Shown piece after piece: positions 53,193 to 61,064 of a stretch of 64,000 nucleotides of DNA; within the stretch, counting starts at the first letter, position 1; every line of letters begins with the position of its first letter. The position numbers and the translations under genes were made by a program. Origin of the DNA: Pedococcus bigeumensis (GTDB lineage Bacteria > Actinomycetota > Actinomycetes > Actinomycetales > Dermatophilaceae). The notes under the pieces are model-generated. The model made no database searches, had not been told where the DNA came from, and saw nothing but the letters and a program-made list of their open reading frames with translations. The DNA lies in the NCBI RefSeq assembly GCF_006438965.1, contig NZ_RCZM01000004.1, positions 485,608 to 549,607 on the forward strand. Reading direction: 5' to 3'.

Positions 53193-54005
53193 TCAGCTGA
53201 GGGTAGCGCTGTGATCCGGCACGTACGTAGTTTGCTCGCGCGGCGGCCGCTCATAGCCGTTCGGCGCGGGACGCTCAGGTAGTGTCAGCGTCGGCCGCGG
53301 CACCTCGACGTACGGGATGGTGGAGAGCAGGTGAGCCATCATGTTCAGCCGCGCGCGCTTCTTCGAGTCCGACTCCACGACCAACCACGGAGCCTCCGGG
53401 ATGTCGGTGTGCACCATCATCTCGTCCTTGGCCCGGGAGTAGTCCTCCCAGCGTGTGATCGACTCCAAGTCCATCGGCGAGAGCTTCCACTGCCGCATGG
53501 GGTCGTTGAGCCGGGACTTGAATCGACTCTGCTGTTCGGAGTCGCTGACGGAGAACCAGTACTTGCGCAACAGGATTCCGTCCTCCACGAGCATCCGTTC
53601 GAAGATCGGGCACTGGTGCAGGAACCGCCGGTACTCGTGGGGGGTGCAGTAGCCCATCACCCGCTCGACCCCGGCCCGGTTGTACCAGGACCTGTCGAAC
53701 AACGTGATCTCACCGGCAGCAGGCAGGTGCTCGACGTAGCGCTGGAAATACCACTGCGTCTTCTCACGCTCGGTCGGCGTGGGCAGTGCCGCGATCCGTG
53801 TGTTGCGGGGGCTGAGGTACTCGGTGATCCGCTTGATCGTGCCGCCCTTGCCGGCAGCGTCGCGACCCTCGAAGATCACCACGATCCGTCGCTTCTCCAC
53901 CTTGACCCACTCCTGGGCCTTGACCAGCTCCGCCTGGAGCCGAACCAGCTCGGCCTCATAGAGGCCGTTGCTGATCGAGCTTTCGGAGCTTGAGTCCTTT
54001 GCCAT
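53193..54005 (-). CDS. ppk2: Polyphosphate kinase 2
   Basis: 270 residues. Walker A EGRDAAGKGG (about 46-55), the lid-side PTPTEREKTQWYFQRY (about 75-90) and Walker B FDRSWYNR (about 103-110) identify PPK2, which transfers phosphate between polyphosphate and nucleotides. The length and single domain fit class I. The C-terminal 30 residues are Pro/Arg-rich. It is the only well-known enzyme in element II, close to its right end. Confidence 0.93.
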   Translation of the reverse strand: MAKDSSSESSISNGLYEAELVRLQAELVKAQEWVKVEKRRIVVIFEGRDAAGKGGTIKRITEYLSPRNTRIAALPTPTEREKTQWYFQRYVEHLPAAGEITLFDRSWYNRAGVERVMGYCTPHEYRRFLHQCPIFERMLVEDGILLRKYWFSVSDSEQQSRFKSRLNDPMRQWKLSPMDLESITRWEDYSRAKDEMMVHTDIPEAPWLVVESDSKKRARLNMMAHLLSTIPYVEVPRPTLTLPERPAPNGYERPPREQTTYVPDHSATLS

Positions 54006-54085
54006 GAATCGATCGTAAGGGTCTCCCGGGAGTCACGCCCCGCAGGCGGGGTGGGCGGTGACGAGCCTTTCCATCCGCTCGAGTG

Positions 54086-54163
54086 CAGGTCAGAGGGCTT
54101 CTGACCTGTGGCTTTGGGCGGTGGTCAGGGGCGGGGTCGAACCGCCGATCTTCCGATCTGCAG
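54086..54163 (-). other. Possible 3' tRNA remnant with terminator, minus strand
   Basis: Read on the minus strand it has CTGCAGA (an anticodon-loop-like 7-mer), TCGGA, then a T-arm GGCGG-TTCGACC-CCGCC and a short acceptor-like tail, followed by a 9-bp hairpin (54086-54094 with 54100-54108). The 5' half of a tRNA is missing, as in an attachment-site duplicate of another tRNA. Weakly supported. Confidence 0.3.
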
Positions 54164-54295
54164 ACGCGGGCGACTGTCCAAGTGGACGGCATGCGTTCAG
54201 CGTTGACCTGCTGCCATGAATCAAGTGGCCGCGTGGCCGCATGACCCGCTGAGCGGTCGCGCTCCATCCGGGCGGCACGGAGTGGCCAGGATGGA

Positions 54296-54315
54296 TGGTT
54301 GACTGACTGCTTGAC
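54296..54315 (+). repeat. Arm-type repeat pair, right end of element II
   Basis: TGGTTGAC (54296) and TGCTTGAC (54308), 12-base pitch, 96 bases before the core at 54411. Confidence 0.75.
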
Positions 54316-54410
54316 AACGGCGGCGTGTTTCGGCGGATATCGAGGGACGTTGGGGGAACGGTTCGCGCTTAGGTGCACGTTCTGGGACACCCGTGGACGT
54401 GCCGAATGTG

Positions 54411-54457
<47 letters not shown>

Positions 54458-54458
54458 T

Positions 54459-54493
54459 CGAAGGACCAGACGCGACTCGTGTCTGGTCCTTCG
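54459..54493 (+). terminator. Terminator hairpin after core copy 3
   Basis: 15-base arms (54459-54473 with 54479-54493) with one G-T pair, then TCGTCGTTT. By position it should be the original chromosomal terminator of tRNA-Ala before integration. Confidence 0.75.
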
Positions 54494-54519
54494 TCGTTTC
54501 GGGCACCGACGTGGCGCCG

Positions 54520-54525
54520 TACGAT
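54520..54525 (+). promoter_or_regulatory. Leaderless promoter -10 for the SGNH hydrolase
   Basis: TACGAT, six bases, then GTG 54532. Confidence 0.55.
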
Positions 54526-54531
54526 GCCGAG

Positions 54532-55251
54532 GTGGCGACCGCCTTCGAGTACGACAACACCAGCGAGCGTCTCCCCGGCGCCCTCATGAGGATGCTGTCC
54601 ACCGTCATGCCCGGTGTCGCGCAAGTGCGCGGCCAGACCGGGCCGTATGCCGCGGCCTGGCGTGCCGCCAACGTGGTCGCCTTGGCGGGCGGCCCATCGG
54701 GTGAGCCCTTGTGGGTGGCCCTGGGCGACTCGATGACTCAGGGCATCGGGGCTCCCGCGCCCGATCGGGGCTGGGTCGGCCAGTTCGCCGACCACCTGAC
54801 CGCGGCAGGTCGACCCCACCGCGTGGTCAACCTGTCGGTGACCGGCGCCCGCGTCCAGGACGTCATCGACCAGCAGCTGCCGGCGTTGCGCGCCCTGCTC
54901 GACTCGGGCTTCGTCCCCGACCTGGTGACGGTGGTGATCGGCTCCAACGACGTCATCTCGCCACGAGTGCGCGCCGGCCTGACCGAGCGTTTCGCCGAGC
55001 TGCTCGACGGCCTCCCGAACGGCAGCGTCGTGGCGAACCTGCCCAACCCGCACCGCGAGGCCCGCCGGGTCGAGGCGCTGCTGCGCCAGCGCGAACGCGA
55101 GGGCCGGCTGGTCGTCGCAGACATGCGCGCGCACGGCCCGCGCAGCTGGCGCGGCAAGCTGGCAGCGGACAAGTTCCACCCCAACGACGCCGGGTATGCC
55201 GCGATGGCCCGGGTGTTCGACATCGCCCTGGGTCTGGAGGGCGCACGGTGA
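54532..55251 (+). CDS. SGNH/GDSL-family hydrolase
   Basis: 239 residues. The four SGNH blocks are visible: ALGDSMTQG (nucleophile Ser near 67), the Gly in block II (VNLSVTGARV), IGSNDV (Asn, block III) and DKFHPNDAG with the catalytic Asp/His near the end. Such enzymes are esterases, lipases or acetylhydrolases. No signal peptide is present. GTG 54532 is supported by the TACGAT -10; GTG 54511 is an alternative. Its stop overlaps the next gene as GTGA. Confidence 0.88.
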   Translation: MATAFEYDNTSERLPGALMRMLSTVMPGVAQVRGQTGPYAAAWRAANVVALAGGPSGEPLWVALGDSMTQGIGAPAPDRGWVGQFADHLTAAGRPHRVVNLSVTGARVQDVIDQQLPALRALLDSGFVPDLVTVVIGSNDVISPRVRAGLTERFAELLDGLPNGSVVANLPNPHREARRVEALLRQREREGRLVVADMRAHGPRSWRGKLAADKFHPNDAGYAAMARVFDIALGLEGAR

Positions 55252-56073
55252 GCGACGTCGAGGTCGACCTCGACGGCTACCTGAGCCGGGTGGGCGTGCA
55301 GGTGCGGGCGCCGGACCTCGCCCTCCTGCAGGCACTCCACGAGGCGCACGTGCGGACCTTCACCTTCGACAACATCGACGTCCTGCTGGAGCAGCACCCC
55401 GGCCTCGAGCTGCCCGGACGTCCAGGCCAAGTTCGTCGGACGAGGCCGGGGTGGCTACTGCTTCGAGCACGCCACCCTCTTCAGCGCGGTGCTCGCGGAG
55501 CTCGGCTACGACGTAGAACGCAGGCTCGCCCGGGTCGGCGACGTCACCGCGTCGGCCCGCACCCACTGCGTCGTGCTGACGCGGATCGAGGGCCGGACCT
55601 GGTTCTCCGACCCAGGGTTCGGGCTCAGCCTGATGCACCCGATCCTGCTCGAGGACGGCGCGCAGGACGACCACGGCGGCTGGTCCTACCGGATGCAGCG
55701 CATCGACGCCGCCCCAGGGGGCGTCAGGTGGGAGCTGCAGCGCCATCGCGACGGTGGCTGGGAGCAGATGCACACCACCGACGACCTGCCGGTCCACCAG
55801 GTCGACCTCCGCGCGGGGCACCACTTCACCAGCACCTACCCGACGTCACACTTCCGGCACGGGCTGATGCTCACCCGGCACCTGCCCGACCGGCACGTTG
55901 CCGTGACCCACGAGGCCGTGACGGTCCGCCGTCCCGGCCAGCCCACCGAGCACCACGGGCTCGCCGACGGCGAGCTCCGGAAGCTGCTGGACGACCTGCA
56001 GGTCGGGGTGACCGCCGACGAGACCGACCGGCTGCTCGCGGTGGTCACGCGGCTGGGAGCTCAGTCGCCGTAG
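55248..56073 (+). pseudogene. Arylamine N-acetyltransferase, split by a frameshift
   Basis: From GTG 55248 the frame gives a normal NAT start (LDGYLSRVG, VRTFTFDNIDVLL) up to about 55412. It then loses sense, while the +1 frame reads on from 55417 with KFVGRGRGGYCFEHATLF, containing the active-site Cys, and ends naturally at 56073 with the His/Asp-bearing middle (THCVVLT, FSDPGFG). One extra C in CCC at 55413-55415 would explain it. Either the gene is inactive or the base call is wrong. NATs acetylate arylamines using acetyl-CoA. Confidence 0.8.
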
Positions 56074-56714
56074 CTGTCGCGGACGCTGGAGTCCCAGGTC
56101 CACTTCTCATTGCGGGTGGCCTCGGTGCGACCGGTGGCGGTGAGGAAGTCCTGCCACCCGTCGCCGGTCCGGACCGCTCCCGGGAACAGCCGGTTGAGGA
56201 CGCGCTCGCAGACCCCGTCCTCGACGCGGAACGGGATCTCGTGCGCCGTCAGCACGTCCCAGGCGTGGGCGGCGCCCTCGACGATGCCCATGGCGGCGAA
56301 CCCGGACGCGTCGGCGTTGCCCCGACCGTGGTAGCCGATGTGGCCCGGGGGAGCGGTGGCGGTGACCGCGACGAGCAGCCCACCCGCTGCGTCGACACAG
56401 TGGACGATCGTTGCGGTCCCGCCAGCAGGGTCGGGCCACAGCGCGCTCGACGGGCTGCCCGGCTGCCACGGCGGCGGGTCGAGGAACGGCACGTAGTCGT
56501 CGGTGTGGACCTCGCGGCTGGCCAGGTTCATGGCGTAGAACGCGAAGTCGTCCATCAGGTGCGAGGCGGTGTCGCGGCAGTCCCACTCGAGCCCGTGCGC
56601 AGGTCGCGCCCAGCCGTCGTCCGGTACCTGGGCGAAGCCCGCCATGATGGCGTCGACGACGGCGCGGAGGTCGGCGGACGTGGAGGTGGCCGAGGTGGAG
56701 GCGGGTGCGGTCAT
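56061..56714 (-). CDS. DinB/MDMPI-type protein (maleylpyruvate isomerase N-terminal family)
   Basis: 217 residues. The N-terminal helical part (STSADLRAVVDAIMAGFAQV, LEWDCRDTASHLMDDFAFYA) and a second conserved GIVEGAAHAWDVLTA (about 155-169) match the mycothiol-type DinB-like family in which His residues bind a metal. Substrate unknown. ATG 56714 lies seven bases after TAGGCT on the minus strand. It overlaps the convergent NAT end by 13 bases. Confidence 0.75.
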   Translation of the reverse strand: MTAPASTSATSTSADLRAVVDAIMAGFAQVPDDGWARPAHGLEWDCRDTASHLMDDFAFYAMNLASREVHTDDYVPFLDPPPWQPGSPSSALWPDPAGGTATIVHCVDAAGGLLVAVTATAPPGHIGYHGRGNADASGFAAMGIVEGAAHAWDVLTAHEIPFRVEDGVCERVLNRLFPGAVRTGDGWQDFLTATGRTEATRNEKWTWDSSVRDSYGD

Positions 56715-56721
56715 GGTGGCG

Positions 56722-56727
56722 AGCCTA
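56722..56727 (-). promoter_or_regulatory. Leaderless promoter -10 for the DinB/MDMPI gene
   Basis: Minus-strand TAGGCT, seven bases, then ATG 56714. Confidence 0.55.
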
Positions 56728-56772
56728 GGCTGGGTCGCCACCATCCGCAGGTGGGTTTACGACCAGCGGAAT

Positions 56773-56789
56773 ATACCCTCAGGGGGTAT
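56773..56789 (+). promoter_or_regulatory. CsoR-type operator
   Basis: ATACCC-TCAGG-GGGTAT is an interrupted palindrome of the kind bound by CsoR/CstR repressors (consensus built on ATACCC...GGGTAT). It lies 13 bases before the DUF4396 start, where a -10 element would be expected. Confidence 0.6.
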
Positions 56790-56802
56790 TGTTGGCGACA
56801 TC

Positions 56803-57273
56803 ATGAGTGCACCCGACCACGCCCACGAGATGCCCGGTTCCTTGTGGCAGCAGGCCATCAGCGCAACCCTCCACTGCCTGACCGGCTGCGCCATCGGCGA
56901 GGTGCTCGGCATGGTCGTCGGTTCCGCGCTCGGCTGGGGCAACGCCGCCACGGTCGTCCTGTCGATCGGCCTGGCCTTCGTGTTCGGCTACTCGCTGGCG
57001 ATGCGGCCGGTGCTGCGCGCAGGGCTCCCGCTCGCTGCGGCTCTCGGTGTCGCCCTCGCCTCTGACACCATCTCCATCTCGGTGATGGAGCTGATCGACA
57101 ACGCGTTCGTGGTGGCCATTCCCGGAGCGATGGATGCCGGCCTCACCAGCGCGCTGTTCTGGGGCACGCTCATCGCCTCACTCGCGATCGCCTTCGTCGT
57201 CACCGTGCCGGTCAACCGCTGGCTGATCGCGCGTGGCCGAGGTCACGCCGTGATGCACCAGTACCACCACTGA
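56803..57273 (+). CDS. DUF4396 membrane protein
   Basis: 156 residues with about four membrane helices. The first helix carries the conserved HCLTGCAIGE (about 24-33) with two Cys that could bind copper or react with sulfane sulfur, and the last helix is followed by a His-rich end. The function is not established; the CsoR-type operator directly upstream suggests response to copper or persulfide. No csoR gene is in the window. Confidence 0.8.
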   Translation: MSAPDHAHEMPGSLWQQAISATLHCLTGCAIGEVLGMVVGSALGWGNAATVVLSIGLAFVFGYSLAMRPVLRAGLPLAAALGVALASDTISISVMELIDNAFVVAIPGAMDAGLTSALFWGTLIASLAIAFVVTVPVNRWLIARGRGHAVMHQYHH

Positions 57274-57293
57274 CCCTCTGCCACGCTGGGCCG

Positions 57294-57941
57294 GTGCCCG
57301 ATCTCGCGATGACCAGCCTGGCCGCCGTCGCGGTCGCGGCACCTCTGGACTGGTGGTCCGTAGCTGTCCGCGGTCGCCGGCGCGAGTGGGTCCTCAAGCC
57401 GCTCGTCCTGGTGCTGCTCATCGTGACCGCGTGGTTGCTGGGGGCGCCGGACTCGACCGCCGGCTGGTGGCTGCTCGCGGCGCTCGGGCTCAGCCTGGTC
57501 GGCGACGTCGCTCTGCTCTCCGACAGCGACCCGCGTTTCGTCGTCGGCCTCGGCAGCTTCCTCGTGGCCCACCTCGTGTTCGTCGTGGCCTTCGCCCACC
57601 TGGGTATGCCGCGTGCCGACCTCGGCCTCGTCGGGCTGGGGCTCGTCGTGGGCATGGCGGTGGTCGTAGGTCGCCGCGTGGTGCCGGCGGCACGGGCCGA
57701 AGGTGGACCGGCACTGGCCGGCGCCGTCGCGGCATACATGATCGTCATCGGCGCCATGGTGGTCACGGCCTGGGCGACGGGGCACCCGGTCGTGGCCCTC
57801 GGGGCGACGGTCTTCATGGTGAGCGACGCGGTGCTGGCCCTCGACCGGTTCGTGACGGCTCGCCGGTTCGGGTCGCTGGCGGTGATGGTGACCTACCACC
57901 TGGGTCAGGTCCTCATCGTGCTGGGAGTGCTGTCCGCTTGA
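57294..57941 (+). CDS. YhhN/TMEM86 family membrane protein (putative lysoplasmalogenase)
   Basis: 215 residues, about seven or eight membrane helices. The family motifs GDVALLSD (about 71-78), FVVGLGSFLVAHLVFVV (about 83-99) and a late VSDAVLALDRF (about 178-188) are present. Eukaryotic and some bacterial members hydrolyse lysoplasmalogens; bacterial function is less sure. The GTG start lies six bases after CACGCT, a weak leaderless -10. Confidence 0.85.
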   Translation: MPDLAMTSLAAVAVAAPLDWWSVAVRGRRREWVLKPLVLVLLIVTAWLLGAPDSTAGWWLLAALGLSLVGDVALLSDSDPRFVVGLGSFLVAHLVFVVAFAHLGMPRADLGLVGLGLVVGMAVVVGRRVVPAARAEGGPALAGAVAAYMIVIGAMVVTAWATGHPVVALGATVFMVSDAVLALDRFVTARRFGSLAVMVTYHLGQVLIVLGVLSA

Positions 57942-58035
57942 AGGTCGGCTGACGGGGTACAAGGAGTCAGTCGGCGCGCCATCGTCGGCAATGACACAGT
58001 GGGCTGAAAGCGCACCACCCCGATCCCAGGAGCGA

Positions 58036-59637
58036 ATGCCCGTGAGCACAGTCGATGCCGTCGTCATCGGCGCAGGTCCCAACGGACTCGTGGCTGCCAA
58101 CGCGCTCGCCGATGCGGGCTGGGACGTCGTGCTGGTGGAGGGCAACGACGAGGTGGGCGGCGCGGTGCGCAGCGCCGAGGTCACGGCGCCCGGCTTCGTC
58201 ACCGACCTGTTCAGTGCGTTCTACCCGTTGGCCGCGGCCAGCCCGATCATCCGCGACCTGCACCTCGAGGAACACGGGCTCGTCTGGCGCCGCGCCCCGC
58301 ACGTGCTGGCCCACGCGCTCGACGACGGCAGCGCTGCGCTGCTCTGCTCACGGGTCGAGGACACCGCAGCAGGCCTCGACGCCGAGTCGCCCGGAGACGG
58401 CGAGGCCTGGCTGGAGCTGGTGCGTGGCTGGGACCGGATCCGGGACCCGTTGCTGGACGCGTTGTTCACACCGTTCCCGCCCGTGGCTTCGGCCACCCGG
58501 ATGGTCCGCCGGCTCGGTGCCGCCGACACGCTCGACTTCGCACGTCTTGCGGTGACCCCGGCCCGGAGGCTGGGGCAGGAGCGGTTCTCAGGGCAAGGTG
58601 CTGGTCTCCTGCTGACCGGCAACGCGATGCACACGGACGTCGCGCCTGACGCTGCGGGGAGCGGGATGTTCGGCTGGCTCCTGTGCATGCTCTGCCAGGA
58701 CGTCGGGTTCCCCGTGCCGGAAGGTGGTGCCGGGGAGCTGGCACAGGCGTTGCGTCGTCGCGCCGAGAGTCGCGGGGTAAAGGTGCTGACCGGCATCCGC
58801 GTCGCCGCGGTGACCACCTCCGGGGCGCGGGCCACCGGGGTCCGGCTGGCCGACGGCACCATCCTGCGTGCGACCCGAGGCGTCCTGGCTGACGTGCCGG
58901 CCACGACGCTCTACCGCGACCTGCTGGCCGACCAGCCCCTGCCGGCCAGGCTCCGGCGCGATCTCGACCGCTTCCAGTGGGACAACGGCACGATCAAGGT
59001 CAACTGGGCCCTCGACCAGCCCGTGCCGTGGACAGCCGAGGCGGCGCGGGGCGCAGGTACCGTCCACCTCGGCGTGGACCAGGACGGCTTCGTCGACTTC
59101 GCAGCCGACCTGTCGGTCGGGCGCACGCCGGAGCGACCGTTCCTGCTGTTCGGGCAGATGACCACCTCCGACCCCACCCGGTCTCCCGACGGCACCGAGT
59201 CGGCCTGGGCCTACACCCACGTCCCGCACGGCACGGACTGGTCGGGTGACCGGCTCGCCGACCACGTGCATCGCATGGAGGACGCCATCGAGCGGGTGGC
59301 GCCCGGCTTCCGCGACAGCCAGGTGGCCCGGCACGTCCAGTCACCCGGTGACCTGGAGTCGGAGAACCCGAGCCTGGTCGGGGGTGCCATCAACGCAGGC
59401 ACCTCGGGCCTGCACCAGCAGCTGGTGTTCCGACCCACTCCGGGGTTGGGGCGCCCGGAGACACCGGTGTCCGGCCTCTACCTCGCCGGCGCCTCGGCCC
59501 ACCCCGGCGGCGGCGTCCACGGCGCGTGTGGGTGGAATGCAGCCCGCGCCGTGCTGGGTGCGAACGGCCGGATGACTGGCGGTGCGCGACGACTGCTGGC
59601 CCGCACCGCCTGGGACCGGTTGCTCAGGTCGGAGTGA
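58036..59637 (+). CDS. Phytoene-desaturase-like FAD oxidoreductase
   Basis: 533 residues. The N-terminal FAD-binding VVIGAGPNGLVAAN (about 8-21) and a C-terminal GLYLAGASAHPGGGVHGACG (about 476-495) are typical of the CrtI/NAD(P)-FAD oxidoreductase group. No carotenoid genes are nearby, so the substrate is open. ATG 58036 follows AGGAG. The end overlaps the convergent SRPBCC gene by 14 bases. Confidence 0.87.
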   Translation: MPVSTVDAVVIGAGPNGLVAANALADAGWDVVLVEGNDEVGGAVRSAEVTAPGFVTDLFSAFYPLAAASPIIRDLHLEEHGLVWRRAPHVLAHALDDGSAALLCSRVEDTAAGLDAESPGDGEAWLELVRGWDRIRDPLLDALFTPFPPVASATRMVRRLGAADTLDFARLAVTPARRLGQERFSGQGAGLLLTGNAMHTDVAPDAAGSGMFGWLLCMLCQDVGFPVPEGGAGELAQALRRRAESRGVKVLTGIRVAAVTTSGARATGVRLADGTILRATRGVLADVPATTLYRDLLADQPLPARLRRDLDRFQWDNGTIKVNWALDQPVPWTAEAARGAGTVHLGVDQDGFVDFAADLSVGRTPERPFLLFGQMTTSDPTRSPDGTESAWAYTHVPHGTDWSGDRLADHVHRMEDAIERVAPGFRDSQVARHVQSPGDLESENPSLVGGAINAGTSGLHQQLVFRPTPGLGRPETPVSGLYLAGASAHPGGGVHGACGWNAARAVLGANGRMTGGARRLLARTAWDRLLRSE

Positions 59638-60103
59638 CCGCCTCGCGGTGCCGCCCCTCCGCGAGATAGGCCAGCCGCCGCAGCGCCTCGACGTTGCGCG
59701 GCCCGATGGCGAGCTGGCGCAGCGGTCGCGGGAGGAGGGTGCCCGGACCGGTGACCGCGTCCTCGGCCATGGCGACGGTGCAGGAGTCCTCGCTGTCCGG
59801 CGTCACGGTGATCAGCACCTCGGCCTCACCTGCTGGCCACCCCTTCGCCCGGAGGACGAGCTCGGTCGGTTCGTTCGACCGCAGCACGTGGGTCGTGTCG
59901 CTGATGACCGTGGGCCACACACCGAACGAGTGGTGGATCCGGGCGCCCTCGGCGGGCCACGCCTGGTCGACGGCGCGCACGCGGGAGGCGCCGACCACCC
60001 AGGTGGCGTAGAACCACCCGTCGGCCAGCACGTCCCAGACGGCCTGGGCGGGTGCGTCGACCGCCCGGGTCACAGTGACGACACCCTTGCTGAGCTGCTT
60101 CAT
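59624..60103 (-). CDS. SRPBCC-fold protein
   Basis: 159 residues. The N-terminal VTVTRAVDAPAQAVWDVLAD (about 9-28), central VLRSNEPTELVLRAKGWP and C-terminal helix match the polyketide-cyclase/dehydrase (START-like) fold. Ligand unknown. It starts one base after the stop of the upstream SDR gene, so it is the last gene of the ADH-SDR-SRPBCC operon. Confidence 0.8.
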   Translation of the reverse strand: MKQLSKGVVTVTRAVDAPAQAVWDVLADGWFYATWVVGASRVRAVDQAWPAEGARIHHSFGVWPTVISDTTHVLRSNEPTELVLRAKGWPAGEAEVLITVTPDSEDSCTVAMAEDAVTGPGTLLPRPLRQLAIGPRNVEALRRLAYLAEGRHREAVTPT

Positions 60104-60104
60104 G

Positions 60105-61064
60105 TCAGGTCCTCTTCCGGTGGGAGCGGTGGATCGCTGCGGCGGTGGCAACCACGCCGACCGCGGCCGCTGGACGCAGCCAGTGTCGACCCCATCGGCC
60201 ATGGAGCGCCTCACCGGTCGGTTGCGGTGCCAGCACGTTGCCCGGTGAGTTGGCCACCTCGCCCCGCGAGAGGCCGCCCGCGCGCATGAGTGGTGTGACG
60301 ATGCGGTCGAAGACCCCGGGTGCCAGCCGGAACCCGGTGACGACGAGGTGGTTGGCCATCCCGACGGGGCTCTCCCGGCGCGGTCTCCACAGCGCTCGCA
60401 CGACGACTCGTGCCACCTTCTCGGGGGAGTCGACCGGCGGTGGCGGCCGGCCGTGTCGGGCGAGGTAGGTGCCGGCCTGGAGGTACACGGGCGTGTCGAC
60501 TCCTCCCGGCCAGACAAGGCTGACGTGGGTGCCGGGCGTGCTGCGGGCTTCGATCTGCAGGGTGCGCACCAGCCCGTGCACGCCCCACTTCGCGGTGACG
60601 TAGGAGCTCATGTACGGCGTGCTGATCTTGCCCAGCAGCGAGCCGAGCACGACCAGGCTGCCACCGCCGCTCGCCTTGAACGACGACAGCGCGCACCGGG
60701 CGACGTTGGCGGTGCCGATGAGCGTGGTCTCGATGGACCGGTCGAAGACCTCCTGGGGCACGTCCTCGAACCGGCCGTAGGCGAGCGCCGCGGCCGAGTG
60801 CACGACCCCGTGCACCGGGCCGAACCTGTCTCGCGCCGCCCGGAAGGCAGCCTCGACCGACCCGGCATCCGCGACGTCCGAGACGACGACCATGGCGTGG
60901 GCGCCGAGCGACTCACACTGGACCTTCACCTCGTCGAGCACGTCGGCGGATCTGGCCACCAGGACCAGGTTGGCGCTGTCTCGCGCCAGATGCAGCGCGG
61001 TGGCGCGGCCGATGCCGCTCGAGGCGCCGGTCACGAGGATGGTCTTGACCACGGTGGAGGTCAC
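60105..61064 (-). CDS. Short-chain dehydrogenase with C-terminal membrane segment
   Basis: 319 residues. The SDR core has LVTGASSGIG (about 10-19), SAAALAYG at the NNAG position and YVTAK (about 150-154) after SLLGK. A C-terminal extension ends in a hydrophobic stretch (PAAAVGVVATAAAI, about 297-310) and a basic tail, suggesting a membrane association. The GTG overlaps the ADH stop as GTGA, implying coupling. Substrate unknown. Confidence 0.87.
   Translation of the reverse strand: MTSTVVKTILVTGASSGIGRATALHLARDSANLVLVARSADVLDEVKVQCESLGAHAMVVVSDVADAGSVEAAFRAARDRFGPVHGVVHSAAALAYGRFEDVPQEVFDRSIETTLIGTANVARCALSSFKASGGGSLVVLGSLLGKISTPYMSSYVTAKWGVHGLVRTLQIEARSTPGTHVSLVWPGGVDTPVYLQAGTYLARHGRPPPPVDSPEKVARVVVRALWRPRRESPVGMANHLVVTGFRLAPGVFDRIVTPLMRAGGLSRGEVANSPGNVLAPQPTGEALHGRWGRHWLRPAAAVGVVATAAAIHRSHRKRT

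Larger units (their letters stand above)
54006..54410. other. Non-coding right end of element II
   Basis: No gene. It holds a possible minus-strand tRNA remnant (54086-54163) and the arm-type repeat pair at 54296-54315; the last 95 bases resemble the segment before core copy 2. Confidence 0.6.

Noticed and set aside
54711..57065. 784-codon plus-strand frame
   Set aside because: Its middle begins with the true NAT N-terminus but otherwise reads out of frame through SGNH, NAT and a minus-strand gene; it is an effect of the NAT frameshift.
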